Made by a program: the position numbers and the translations under genes | Notes under the pieces: generated by a model | The model's database searches: none | What the model saw: only the letters and a program-made list of their open reading frames with translations | What the model was told of the DNA's origin: nothing | DNA from: CAZBGL01 sp964491375 | GTDB lineage: Bacteria; Desulfobacterota; Deferrisomatia; Deferrisomatales; Deferrisomataceae | NCBI GenBank assembly: GCA_964491375.1 | Contig: CAZBGL010000258.1 | Location: forward strand, 1 to 23,403 | Reading direction: 5' to 3' | DNA length: 23,403 bases | Shown here: positions 8,206-16,316 of the stretch, one piece after another | Numbering within the stretch: position 1 is the stretch's first letter | How the letters are laid out: every line of letters begins with the position of its first letter

Positions 8206-9588
8206 TCACGCATCCTCCCCATCCGCTCCGATCACCTGGTCCACCGCCTCGCAGATCCGGTCTGCCAGGACGCGGATGCGGTCCGGGTCGTCGCCTTCCA
8301 CCATCACCCGGAGTTTGGGTTCGGTCCCCGAATACCGGACCAGCACGCGCCCGGAGGCACCCAGTTCACGCTCTGCCTCCCGCACGGCCCGCATCACCCC
8401 GGGCAGATCCTCCAGGGGAATCTTTTCCCGCACCCGCACGTTGCAAAGCACCTGGGGCACGGCCTCCATCACCCGGGCGAGGTCGGACAGGGGCTGCTCC
8501 TTTTCCACCATCACCGCCAGCAACTGCAGCGCCGCCAACACCCCATCCCCGGTGGTGGCGTGGTCCAGGAAGATCAGGTGACCCGACTGCTCGCCCCCGA
8601 AGTTGTAGCCCTCCTGCCGCATCCGGTCCACCACGTACCGGTCACCCACCCGGGTGCGCACGAGTCTCAGGCCCACCTCGGCCAGGGACCGTTCCAGCCC
8701 CAGGTTGCTCATCACCGTGGCCACTACGGCCCCCCCTTTCAGGGCCCCCTGTTCCACGAGATGGCGGGCACAGATGGCCATGATGTGATCCCCGTCCACC
8801 TCGTCTCCATGCTCGTCCACCACGATCACCCGGTCGGCGTCGCCGTCCAGGGCGATCCCCATGTGGGCCCCCGTCTCCCGCACCTTTTCGGCCACGCACT
8901 CCGGATGAAGGCTCCCGCATCCGTCGTTGATGTTCGTCCCGTCGGGGTGTACCCCGATCGGGATCACCTGGGCCCCCAGCTCCTCGAACACGGCCGGGGC
9001 CACCCGGTAGGCCGCCCCGTTGGCGCAGTCCACCACCATGCGTATCCCCTCCAGGCTCAATCCCGGGGGGAACGTGGACTTGAGGAACACCACGTACCGG
9101 CCCACGGCGTCGTCCACACGAAACGCCTTGCCCACCTCCTCGGCCGTGGGCCGGATGTGTTCTAGCTCGCCGTTGAAGATGTGGCGTTCGATCTCCTCCT
9201 CCACCTCGTCCGGAAGCTTGAAGCCGTCCCGGTCAAAGAACTTGATCCCGTTGTCCTGATAGGGATTGTGGGATGCCGAGATCACGACCCCGGCGTCCGC
9301 CCGCATGCTCGACGTGATGAATGCGATGCCCGGGGTGGGAAGGGGCCCCACCAGGAGGATGTCCACCCCCATGGAACAGATCCCCGACGCCAGGGCGTTC
9401 TCCAACATGTAACCGGACAACCGGGTGTCCTTGCCGATCACGATCCGGTGCCGGCCCCGCTTGCGCTCCTTGAGTACGTGGGCGGCAGCCCGGCCCAACT
9501 TCACCATCATCTCGCTGGTCATGGGCTCTACGTTGGCGACCCCCCGGATGCCGTCGGTTCCGAACAGGCGACGACCGCCGTTTTCCAT
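8206..9588 (-). CDS. glmM: Phosphoglucosamine mutase
   Basis: Predicted 460-aa alpha-D-phosphohexomutase converting glucosamine-6-phosphate to glucosamine-1-phosphate for UDP-GlcNAc, hence peptidoglycan and LPS. LFGTDGIRGVAN opens the protein as in all GlmM. The catalytic phosphoserine lies in VVISASHNPYQDNGIKFF (Ser106 by family alignment), the Mg-binding loop is DGDADR, the sugar-binding loop GGEQSGH, and the C-terminal phosphate-binding loop VRYSGTEPKLRVM. The ATG is preceded by GGAGG and lies 4 nt after the stop of the YbbR gene. In Firmicutes, GlmM binds and inhibits CdaA; the cdaA-ybbR-glmM order here suggests the same arrangement, although function in this lineage is inferred. Confidence 0.96.
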   Translation of the reverse strand: MENGGRRLFGTDGIRGVANVEPMTSEMMVKLGRAAAHVLKERKRGRHRIVIGKDTRLSGYMLENALASGICSMGVDILLVGPLPTPGIAFITSSMRADAGVVISASHNPYQDNGIKFFDRDGFKLPDEVEEEIERHIFNGELEHIRPTAEEVGKAFRVDDAVGRYVVFLKSTFPPGLSLEGIRMVVDCANGAAYRVAPAVFEELGAQVIPIGVHPDGTNINDGCGSLHPECVAEKVRETGAHMGIALDGDADRVIVVDEHGDEVDGDHIMAICARHLVEQGALKGGAVVATVMSNLGLERSLAEVGLRLVRTRVGDRYVVDRMRQEGYNFGGEQSGHLIFLDHATTGDGVLAALQLLAVMVEKEQPLSDLARVMEAVPQVLCNVRVREKIPLEDLPGVMRAVREAERELGASGRVLVRYSGTEPKLRVMVEGDDPDRIRVLADRICEAVDQVIGADGEDA

Positions 9589-9592
9589 CTCT

Positions 9593-10540
9593 TCAGCCTC
9601 CCGTGCTTTTCCCCGCCCCTTCTTCGGAAGGGGGCGGAACCAGTTCCACCACCCCGGGTTCCACCGCCACTACGTCCACTCCCGGAGGCACGTCCGCCAC
9701 GACCCTCGCGGGACCGGGAGCGGGCTCCTCTGCGGGTTCCAGGCGCACCCGCACCTCATCCGACGCGATCTTGGCCAAGCGCCGCACACTCCCCCGGAGC
9801 CGCACCGTGACCGTGGGCGGCAGGGTGGTCCACCCCGGAGCGGGCGGCGGCACCGGGATCTCCAAGAACTCCCGTTCGGCCACGACCTCGCGGATCTCAA
9901 CGGTGAGCCTTACGGTCTCCTCCCCCACGGGCTTCACCGTGGGATCGGGCATCACCAGGGACACCGGCCGAGAAAAACTCCCGTCCAGCCCGGTCACGTC
10001 CACCACAGCCGTGGGGATCTCTCCAAGCCCCCGAAGGACCCGTTCCGCCCCCTCGACCTCCACCTCGGCCGGTTCCACCTGCACCGCGGCCACCTCGAAT
10101 CCCTCGGCCGGCGCGCCCCGGACCCGGGGTTTCACCGGCAGGACCCGGCGCACCTTTCGGTCGGCCTCCAGGGTAACCACCGAAGGCGAGATGTAGGTCA
10201 CGTCGATCCCCCGGGGGAGGTTGAGCCGGGACGGCAGGATCTCGAACGCGCTGATCCCCGGACGAATGTCCTGGAGGTCCAACGAGACGGTGAGCTTCTC
10301 CGGATAGATCGTCGCCAAAAGGGTACGCGGACCGTTGAGGCGCACCCGGATCGCTTCGGGAACGGGACTCACGATCACCCGGTCCTCCGGCACGCGCACC
10401 AGTTCCAACGGAACCGAAAGGGTGACCTCGGCCCGCTTCTCTCCCACGACGAACATCCACAGGAGCGTCGCAAAGGCCAGCGAGAGAAGCTTGAGCCCCC
10501 AGTTCTCCAGTACAAGTGCGCGCAGCCGTTCCGCCTTCAC
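9593..10540 (-). CDS. cdaR: YbbR-domain membrane-anchored protein (CdaR-like)
   Basis: Predicted 315-aa protein with a single N-terminal membrane segment (LKLLSLAFATLLWMFVV, about residues 14-30) and an extracytoplasmic region built of YbbR-type beta repeats. Repeats are recognised by spaced VRVRLNGP, VEVEVEGAERVL and VTVRLRGSVRRL strands and by the recurring PPGVDV/LPRGIDV turns. It ends in a Pro/Glu-rich tail. In Firmicutes the equivalent gene product, CdaR, sits beside CdaA in the membrane and modulates diadenylate cyclase activity. The start GTG at 10540 overlaps the cdaA stop and puts the membrane helix close to the N-terminus; the open frame extends to 10822 inside cdaA without support. 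The symbol is given by domain and position rather than close sequence recognition. Confidence 0.85.
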   Translation of the reverse strand: MKAERLRALVLENWGLKLLSLAFATLLWMFVVGEKRAEVTLSVPLELVRVPEDRVIVSPVPEAIRVRLNGPRTLLATIYPEKLTVSLDLQDIRPGISAFEILPSRLNLPRGIDVTYISPSVVTLEADRKVRRVLPVKPRVRGAPAEGFEVAAVQVEPAEVEVEGAERVLRGLGEIPTAVVDVTGLDGSFSRPVSLVMPDPTVKPVGEETVRLTVEIREVVAEREFLEIPVPPPAPGWTTLPPTVTVRLRGSVRRLAKIASDEVRVRLEPAEEPAPGPARVVADVPPGVDVVAVEPGVVELVPPPSEEGAGKSTGG

Positions 10541-11355
10541 GCCCGGGCCTCTGCTCGCCGCAGCCGCTTCCGGGCCGGCTTGGGCCTGCGCTGGCCCTCC
10601 GGCCTCGGAAACAGGTTGAGAAGCACCCGGCGCAGGGTCGCCCCGTCCAGGTCGCGGGTCACGCGGCCGTTCAGGGCCACCGAGATGGCCCCTCGTTCCT
10701 CGCTCACCACGATCACCACCGCGTCCGTCTCCTCGGTCAGGCCGATGGCCGCCCGGTGACGGGTGCCCAGGTCCTTGTCCACGTCGGGCCGCGTGGTGAG
10801 GGGCAGGAAGCACCCCGCCCATCGGATTCGCCCCTCCCGTACGACCACCGCGCCGTCGTGAATCGGTGAATACGGAAGGAAAATGGACTGCAGCAGTTCC
10901 TTGGTCACCACGGCATCCAGCTCTACGCCCTTTTCCACGTGATCCTCCAGATCGGTCTCCCGTTCGAGCACGATGAGGGCGCCGATCCGCTTGTTGGCCA
11001 GACTCACCGCGGCCTTCATCAGTTCTTCGATGACCTGGGCGCTGGAGACGGGGCCCACACGGGTGGACAGAAAGGGATTCACCCCCACGTGGGCGAGCGC
11101 CCTGCGGATCTCGTTTTGGAACAAGACCACGATCACCAGGATGATGGAGGACAAGAAGGCGTTCAGGATCCAGTGGAGGGTGAAGAACTCGAACACCTGA
11201 CTCACCACGTAGGCGATCACCAGGATCGCCAGCCCGATCAACATCTGGAGAGCCCGGGTCCCCTTCACGATCAGGAGGATCCGATAGATGATGAACGCCA
11301 CCAGCAGGATGTCGATCACATCCTGCGGCCTGAGCCCCGCGAGGACTTCCACCAC
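10537..11355 (-). CDS. cdaA: Diadenylate cyclase CdaA (membrane-bound)
   Basis: Predicted 272-aa enzyme making cyclic di-AMP from two ATP. Three N-terminal membrane helices are visible: VIDILLVAFIIYRILLIV, LQMLIGLAILVIAYVVSQVF and WILNAFLSSIILVIVVLF. They precede the DAC domain, in which both signature motifs are intact: DGA at about 157-159 (SPIHDGAVVV) and RHR at about 189-191 (GTRHRAAIGL). Length and layout match CdaA/DacA of Firmicutes. The start is one of two adjacent GTG codons (11355 or 11352) with GGAGGAGG upstream, 5 nt after the folP stop; the open frame to 11394 lies inside folP. A Lys/Arg-rich C-terminal tail (about the last 20 residues) follows the domain. Together with ybbR and glmM it forms the conserved c-di-AMP/wall module. 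Confidence 0.95.
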   Translation of the reverse strand: MVEVLAGLRPQDVIDILLVAFIIYRILLIVKGTRALQMLIGLAILVIAYVVSQVFEFFTLHWILNAFLSSIILVIVVLFQNEIRRALAHVGVNPFLSTRVGPVSSAQVIEELMKAAVSLANKRIGALIVLERETDLEDHVEKGVELDAVVTKELLQSIFLPYSPIHDGAVVVREGRIRWAGCFLPLTTRPDVDKDLGTRHRAAIGLTEETDAVVIVVSEERGAISVALNGRVTRDLDGATLRRVLLNLFPRPEGQRRPKPARKRLRRAEARA

Positions 11356-11360
11356 CCTAC

Positions 11361-12614
11361 CTATTCCTCCTCCCGTGCGCACCGAACGGCCCACGCCAGA
11401 TCCACGGCCCGGCGCGTGGCCCTGACGTCATGCACCCGCACGACGGCTGCGCCGTTCATCACGGCCACCACGGCCGCGGCCAGGGAACCCTCCAACCGGT
11501 CCTTTGGGTCTTCGATCCCCAGAGTGATCCCGATGAACGACTTACGGCTCGCCCCCACGAGAACCGGGCACCCCAGGCCCTGCAACTCGCTGAGGCGCTG
11601 GAGGATCACCAGGTTTCCCTGGGCGCTCTTGCCGAACCCGATGCCCGGGTCCACCCAGATCCGATCCTCGTCCACACCGGCCTCCCGAGCCGTGCGCACG
11701 CTCTCCGCCAGGGCCCCGTGGACCTCGGCCATGAGGTCCTCGTACCGGGTGTCCGACTGCATCGTCCGCGGAGTTCCCCGCATGTGCATCACCACGACCG
11801 TGCACCCGGACTCGGCCACTGTGCGCGCCATGTTCGGGTCCATCCGGAGCCCGCTGATGTCGTTCACGATCGCCGCACCGGCCTCCACGGCCCTCCGGGC
11901 CACCGCTGCCTTGTACGTGTCCACGGACAGTGGCACCGGCACCCGGGGGGCCAGATGCTCCACCACTGGGAGAACCCGCCGGAGCTCCTCCTCCTCGGGG
12001 ACAGGAGCCGCCCCGGGGCGGGAGCTCTCCCCCCCCACGTCGACGATGTCCGCGCCCTCCTCGATCATCTGTTCGGCCCGGGCCAGGGCCGCGTCCCGAT
12101 CGTAGTGTTCGCCCCCGTCGGAAAACGAGTCCGGGGTCACGTTCAGCACGCCCATGACCAGGGGCCGTCCCCCAACCGTCACCTCGCCCCCGGCCCATCG
12201 GAGCACCCGGGTTGCAGGAGGCCCCAAGAGATCCCGAAGCGCCACAGCCAGGCGGCCCAACCCGAACGGCTGGCGCTTCAGTTTGGCCGCCAGGCGCTTG
12301 AGCTGCTTGCGGGTTCCCAGAACGAGCGCGTCCGAGCGCTCCACCGAGCAGTCCACCGCCCCCCTGGCCACCGCAGCCTCCCCCCCCAGGGACAGCATTT
12401 CCTGCTTCAAGATGTTGGCCGCCGCGGGCCGCAATCCCCGCACGCGCACCGCGAGGAACCCGGCCTTGTCCCGCATGCGGGCCACCCCCCCCGGATCCGC
12501 CCCCACCCGAGCCAGTTCCCGTGCGGCCCGTTCCGGATCCGAAAGGTCGAGCACCCTAAGGCCGAACTCTACCGCCCGATCCACGGACACCTGAAGACCC
12601 TCCCCCTGGATCAC
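11361..12614 (-). CDS. folP: Dihydropteroate synthase with N-terminal extension
   Basis: Predicted 417-aa folate enzyme joining p-aminobenzoate to 6-hydroxymethyl-7,8-dihydropterin diphosphate. The DHPS barrel begins about residue 145 with PLVMGVLNVTPDSFSDGG and contains DIVDVGGESSRPGA, PLSVDTYKA, IVNDISG, WVDPGIGFGKS, LVGASRKSFIG and the C-terminal VRVHDV, all expected pterin, pABA and phosphate contacts. About 140 residues precede the barrel (common bacterial FolP is about 270-290 aa). This extension includes ILKQEMLSLGGEAAVARGAV and LVLGTRKQLKRLAAKLKRQPFG fragments that I recall in FolP of related anaerobes, function unknown. The start is GTG at 12614, overlapping the ftsH TGA with CGGAGG upstream. 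Confidence 0.93.
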   Translation of the reverse strand: MIQGEGLQVSVDRAVEFGLRVLDLSDPERAARELARVGADPGGVARMRDKAGFLAVRVRGLRPAAANILKQEMLSLGGEAAVARGAVDCSVERSDALVLGTRKQLKRLAAKLKRQPFGLGRLAVALRDLLGPPATRVLRWAGGEVTVGGRPLVMGVLNVTPDSFSDGGEHYDRDAALARAEQMIEEGADIVDVGGESSRPGAAPVPEEEELRRVLPVVEHLAPRVPVPLSVDTYKAAVARRAVEAGAAIVNDISGLRMDPNMARTVAESGCTVVVMHMRGTPRTMQSDTRYEDLMAEVHGALAESVRTAREAGVDEDRIWVDPGIGFGKSAQGNLVILQRLSELQGLGCPVLVGASRKSFIGITLGIEDPKDRLEGSLAAAVVAVMNGAAVVRVHDVRATRRAVDLAWAVRCAREEE

Positions 12615-14506
12615 GACCCTCCGAACAGTTCGGGCTGGCGCCCCTCCCCCGGCCGGGGAGGGGGTTCTCCAGCCCCGGCGTCTGACCCGCCCCGGGGGTC
12701 GTCCACGGCCAGGATCTCCCGGATCTCGTCCCCCACCAGGACTTCCCGCTCCAGCAGGGCCTGGGCCAGACGTTCCAACCGGTCCCGGTTCTCCACCAAG
12801 ATGCCCTTGGCCCGTTCCAGGTTCTCGCGCACGATGTTCTTGATCTCCCGGTCGATCTCCACGGCGGTGCGCTCGCTGTAGTCCTTTTGAACGGCAAAGT
12901 CCCGGCCCAGGAATATCTGTTCTTCCTCACGGCCGAAGGTCAGGGGACCGAGCCGCTCGCTCATTCCCCACCGGCAGACCATGCGCCTGGCGATCTCTGT
13001 GGCTTTCTCGATGTCGTCCCCCGCGCCCGTGGTGAGATGGCCGAGCACGAGCTCCTCGGCAGCCCGCCCGCCGAGGAACACGGCGATCCGGTCCATGAGA
13101 TATTCCCGGGTGTACGTGTGGCGCTCGTCGATGGGCAACTGCTGGGTCACCCCCAGAGCCCTGCCCCGTGGGATGATGGAAACCTTGTAGATCGGGTCCG
13201 CATTGGGAAGCATGGCGGCCACCAGGGCGTGTCCGGCCTCGTGGTATGCGGTGTTGCGGCGTTCCTCCTCCGACAGCACCAGGCTGCGACGCTCCGCCCC
13301 CATGAGCACCTTGTCCTTGGCCCGTTCAAAGTCCTCCATCTCCACCCGGTCCTTCCCCTGCCGGGCCGCCGCCAGGGCCGCTTCGTTGACCAGGTTCTCC
13401 AGGTCGGCCCCGCTGAAGCCTGGGGTCCCCCGGGCCAATACGGCCAGGTTCACGTCGTCGCCCAATGGAACGTTTTTCACATGGACCTTCAGGATCCCTT
13501 CGCGTCCCCGCACATCAGGCCTGGGGATCACGATCTGCCGGTCGAAACGCCCGGGTCTGAGCAGCGCGGGATCCAGCACGTCGGGCCGGTTCGTGGCCGC
13601 GATCAGGATCACCCCCTCTGACGACTCGAACCCGTCCATCTCCACCAGGAGCTGGTTCAGAGTCTGTTCCCGTTCGTCGTGTCCACCCCCAAGACCGGCT
13701 CCGCGGTGCCGGCCCACCGCGTCGATCTCGTCGATGAAGATGATGCAAGGGGCGTTCTTCTTCGCCTGAATGAACAGGTCCCGCACACGGCTAGCGCCCA
13801 CACCCACGAACATCTCCACGAAATCGGAACCGGAAATCGAAAAGAACGGCACCCCTGCCTCGCCCGCAATGGCCTTTGCCAAGAGGGTCTTGCCCGTGCC
13901 CGGAGGCCCCATGAGCAGGACGCCCTTGGGGATACGCCCTCCGAGTTTCGTAAACTTCTTGGGATTCTTGAGGAATTCAATGATCTCCTCGACCTCCTCC
14001 TTGGCCTCGTCGATGCCGGCCACGTCTGCAAACGTGACCTTGGTCTCGTCCGGGGTGAGCATGCGGGCCCGGCTTTTCCCGAAACTGAGCGCCTTGCCCC
14101 CCCCGGCCTGCATCTGGCGCATGAAAAAAATCCACACGCCGATCAGGAGGAGCATGGGGAACCAAGAGATCAGGATGGTCACGTACCAAGGCGATTCTTT
14201 CTCCGGCTTGGCCACAATGGACACGCCGTTCTTCCGCAGGATCCGCACGAGGTCCGGATCGTCCGGCCGGAACGTACGGAAAGCGCTCCGGTCGGTGTAG
14301 ACCCCGTAGATCTCACGGCCCTGGAGCGTCACCTCCCCTACCTGGCCGGCCTCGACGGCCTCCAGGAAATCGGAATAGGTGATGGTACGGCGGCCCGGTT
14401 CGTTCCCCGGGAAGAGTTGGAGAAATAGGAGCAGGACCAGAAGGATAAGCAACCAGAGGGCCAGGTTGCGGAAAAACGGCTTCCCCGGCCGGCGGCTCTT
14501 GGTCAT
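12611..14506 (-). CDS. ftsH: ATP-dependent zinc metalloprotease FtsH
   Basis: Predicted 631-aa membrane AAA+ protease degrading misfolded membrane proteins and short-lived regulators. Two membrane segments are visible: ALWLLILLVLLLFLQLF (about 16-32) and VTILISWFPMLLLIGVWIFF (about 109-128), flanking a small periplasmic domain. Walker A is GPPGTGKT at 200-207, Walker B IIFIDEID near 255-262, the SRH region NRPDVLDPALLRPGRFDR near 306-323, and the zinc site HEAGH at 422-426. The C-terminal tail is Gly/Pro-rich, as usual. ATG at 14506 is preferred over TTG at 14515 because GAGGAG is about 9 nt upstream of it. It overlaps folP by the GTGA junction and has a candidate promoter of its own in the gap to tilS. 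Confidence 0.96.
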   Translation of the reverse strand: MTKSRRPGKPFFRNLALWLLILLVLLLFLQLFPGNEPGRRTITYSDFLEAVEAGQVGEVTLQGREIYGVYTDRSAFRTFRPDDPDLVRILRKNGVSIVAKPEKESPWYVTILISWFPMLLLIGVWIFFMRQMQAGGGKALSFGKSRARMLTPDETKVTFADVAGIDEAKEEVEEIIEFLKNPKKFTKLGGRIPKGVLLMGPPGTGKTLLAKAIAGEAGVPFFSISGSDFVEMFVGVGASRVRDLFIQAKKNAPCIIFIDEIDAVGRHRGAGLGGGHDEREQTLNQLLVEMDGFESSEGVILIAATNRPDVLDPALLRPGRFDRQIVIPRPDVRGREGILKVHVKNVPLGDDVNLAVLARGTPGFSGADLENLVNEAALAAARQGKDRVEMEDFERAKDKVLMGAERRSLVLSEEERRNTAYHEAGHALVAAMLPNADPIYKVSIIPRGRALGVTQQLPIDERHTYTREYLMDRIAVFLGGRAAEELVLGHLTTGAGDDIEKATEIARRMVCRWGMSERLGPLTFGREEEQIFLGRDFAVQKDYSERTAVEIDREIKNIVRENLERAKGILVENRDRLERLAQALLEREVLVGDEIREILAVDDPRGGSDAGAGEPPPRPGEGRQPELFGGS

Positions 14507-14616
14507 TCGCGGCAACTCCTCGACGGATGAGTTTCAATATTCCCCGAAAAGAACAACATTATCACAACACGTTGCCAAACAACAGCATTTCCCTGGAACA
14601 CGGGTCCCGCCACCGG
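14507..14616 (-). promoter_or_regulatory. Candidate ftsH promoter in AT-rich intergenic gap
   Basis: This 110-nt gap between tilS and ftsH is visibly richer in A+T than its surroundings. On the minus strand it contains TGTGATAAT (14566 to 14558), an extended -10 element (TGn plus GATAAT, five of six matches to TATAAT). The -35 region is weak at the correct spacing. A start near 14551 would give a leader of about 45 nt ending in GAGGAG before the ATG. No match to a CIRCE or clear heat-shock sigma consensus was seen. This is inferred from sequence only. Confidence 0.4.
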
Positions 14617-15987
14617 TCATTCTTCGATCCAAACCCCCTCGCTCCCCGGGCGGTCCGGCGGCCACCAGCCCCTATCCGGAGCGATCATTCCGAATCCACC
14701 ATCCCGGTCCCCCACCACCAGAACGGAACGGCGCCTCCAGGCCGGAATCTTGGCCGCGATCAACAGGTCCTTGACCTTCCGAGAGGTCCCATCCGGGGCC
14801 CGGACCCGATCGCCGGGCCGCCGGGTCCGGGCCCAGATCCCTCCCCGGCCCCGTCCAGGAGGCACGGCTGCCGCCGGCACTCCCGGGGGAACCGGGCCCC
14901 ACACCAGGGCGTTCCGCCTCCCCGGCAGCCCGACCCGTCCCGGCTCTGACAAGGTCACCTCCACCTCGGGCACGGGGTCGTCCAAGCCGGGAACGAACCA
15001 GAGATGATCGTACGACCGCATCACACCCACTCCCCCGGGCAGAGGGGCCCGCCGGTGGGCGCGGCCCGGGCCGAGCAAGCGGTCCACGGCCTCCAGATGG
15101 TGGAACTCCAACACCCAGGGGAGCCCGCCCACCCGGGCCACAGCGGCCAGATACATCCGCCGCCGCACGGCCGGGGGCTCCGATGCCAGCGCCGCCACCG
15201 GCAAACGCAGTCCGTCCGGCTCACAGACCGCCAACGTTTCCAACCGTTCCGCCGCCCATCGGCTCAGGACCTCGTCATCCTCGGCCACCAAGCGGGCGGC
15301 CCGGAGCAGGGCTTGTTCCGCACCCGGATGAACCTGTCGGAGCAGCGGCAGCACCTCGTGGCGGATCCGGTTCCTCGAGTACCGGAGCCCCCGGTTGGAT
15401 GGATCCTCCCTCCATGTCCAGCCTTGCTCCCGGGCCACCCGCTCGAGCGCCGCCCGAGGCACGCCGAGGAGCGGCCTCACGAAGGGCGGCACGAACTCGG
15501 CCATGCCCGAGAGCCCCCGGGGGCCAGCGCCCCGCAGCAGGCGGAAAAGCACCGTCTCCACCTGATCGTCCGCGTGGTGACCCATGGCGACCGCCGAAAG
15601 CCCCCTGCGCCGGCACACGCCGCTCAGGAACGCCCTGCGCTGGGCCCGGGCCCATGCCTGGAAGCCACCACCGGCCCGCTCCGGCGGGCTGAGACGCCGC
15701 ATATGGAAGGGGACGTCCAGAGCCGCGGCGAGTTCGCGGCAGAACGCGGCATCCTCTTCGGATCCCGGGCGGATCCCGTGGTCCACGTGGGCGGCCTCCA
15801 CCGGACCGAGGCCCTCGTCCCGGAGCCGAACCAGGATCCGGAGCAGGCAGGTGGAGTCGAGCCCGCCGGATACCGCCGCGAGGACCCCCTTTCCCCACAG
15901 CTCCCATCGGCGAAGCACGTTCTCCACCCGGGAAACCACCTCGGTTGACACCGAACGGGGGATGCGGCTATGGTAACGCGCTTTCAT
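14617..15987 (-). CDS. tilS: tRNA(Ile)-lysidine synthase
   Basis: Predicted 456-aa enzyme attaching lysine to C34 of tRNA-Ile(CAU), converting it to lysidine so that it reads AUA. The ATP pyrophosphatase P-loop SGGLDS lies at 40-45, followed by HVDHGIRPGSEEDAAFC and MGHHADDQVETVLFRLLRG, family-specific catalytic segments, and RPLLGV. The middle substrate-binding domain and the C-terminal TilS domain (PGDRVRAPDGTSRKVKDLL, about residues 390-440) are both present, so this is the long, three-domain form. ATG at 15987 has GGAGAT upstream; the frame stays open to 16185 across the divergent gene and that part is not credible. It is the first gene of the long minus-strand cluster. Only 44 nt separate it from the divergent PxxKW gene. 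Confidence 0.93.
   Translation of the reverse strand: MKARYHSRIPRSVSTEVVSRVENVLRRWELWGKGVLAAVSGGLDSTCLLRILVRLRDEGLGPVEAAHVDHGIRPGSEEDAAFCRELAAALDVPFHMRRLSPPERAGGGFQAWARAQRRAFLSGVCRRRGLSAVAMGHHADDQVETVLFRLLRGAGPRGLSGMAEFVPPFVRPLLGVPRAALERVAREQGWTWREDPSNRGLRYSRNRIRHEVLPLLRQVHPGAEQALLRAARLVAEDDEVLSRWAAERLETLAVCEPDGLRLPVAALASEPPAVRRRMYLAAVARVGGLPWVLEFHHLEAVDRLLGPGRAHRRAPLPGGVGVMRSYDHLWFVPGLDDPVPEVEVTLSEPGRVGLPGRRNALVWGPVPPGVPAAAVPPGRGRGGIWARTRRPGDRVRAPDGTSRKVKDLLIAAKIPAWRRRSVLVVGDRDGGFGMIAPDRGWWPPDRPGSEGVWIEE
15945..15974 (+). promoter_or_regulatory. Sigma-70-like promoter for the PxxKW gene, inside the start of tilS
   Basis: A perfect TTGACA (15945-15950) is followed after 18 nt by TATGGT (15969-15974, four of six to TATAAT). 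A transcription start near 15981 would leave about 50 nt before the ATG at 16032. The element lies within the first 15 codons of the oppositely oriented tilS, so both codon constraint and promoter function would act on the same bases. Confidence 0.55.
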
Positions 15988-16031
15988 TTCGGCGATCTCC
16001 TGCGCCGTGACCACAGAGGAGGAACGGATCC

Positions 16032-16316
16032 ATGCTCTGCCAGACCGTGAAAAAGGATCGGGAGTGCTTTTTCTGGGGCAAGAACGGATGCGCGTTCCCG
16101 GGGGGGCAATGCCACCCGGTGGTGGAAAAGTGCGAAGGATGCTCCCGGGTGGAGGAGTGGCCCTCCGGGAGGTACTGCAAGGCATACCCCGCCCCCGAAA
16201 AGCAGTGGGCGCTGGGGTTGTGCAACATGGCCACCCACATCAAGATCGAGGAAGAAAAGACCCAAAAGATGCTGAACCCGCTGAAGGCCAGCAAGCGTAG
16301 GGCCGCCGGGCGTTAG
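16032..16316 (+). CDS. PxxKW-family small cysteine-rich protein
   Basis: Predicted 94-aa protein with eight cysteines (3, 12, 20, 27, 34, 37, 49, 64) plus His28 and His69, ending in a Lys/Arg-rich tail (LNPLKASKRRAAGR). The overall pattern, N-terminal CQTVK, central CHPVVEKCEGCSR, then YCKAYPAPEKQWALGLCNMATH and NPLKASKR, matches the family named for a PxxKW motif, known mainly from deltaproteobacteria, with no established function. The cysteine spacing suggests metal binding or a small Fe-S or Zn fold, which is inference. The signature reads PEKQW here, with Gln in place of the naming Lys. AGGAGGAA lies about 7 nt before the ATG. The gene is divergent from tilS and convergent with the DUF502 gene; the TAG overlaps that gene's stop. 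Confidence 0.87.
   Translation: MLCQTVKKDRECFFWGKNGCAFPGGQCHPVVEKCEGCSRVEEWPSGRYCKAYPAPEKQWALGLCNMATHIKIEEEKTQKMLNPLKASKRRAAGR

Noticed and set aside
14530..14600. Heat-shock operator (CIRCE) or sigma-32 promoter before ftsH
   Set aside because: No TTAGCACTC-type inverted repeat and no CTTGAAA/CCCCAT pair could be found; only a generic extended -10 is supportable.
15988..16185. N-terminal extension of tilS across the divergent PxxKW gene
   Set aside because: The extension is compositionally odd, overlaps a well-supported gene on the other strand, and ATG 15987 has a ribosome site.
15968..16294. Minus-strand open frame of 108 codons opposite the PxxKW gene
   Set aside because: The plus-strand gene has a promoter, a strong ribosome site and family-level cysteine spacing; the antisense frame has none of these.
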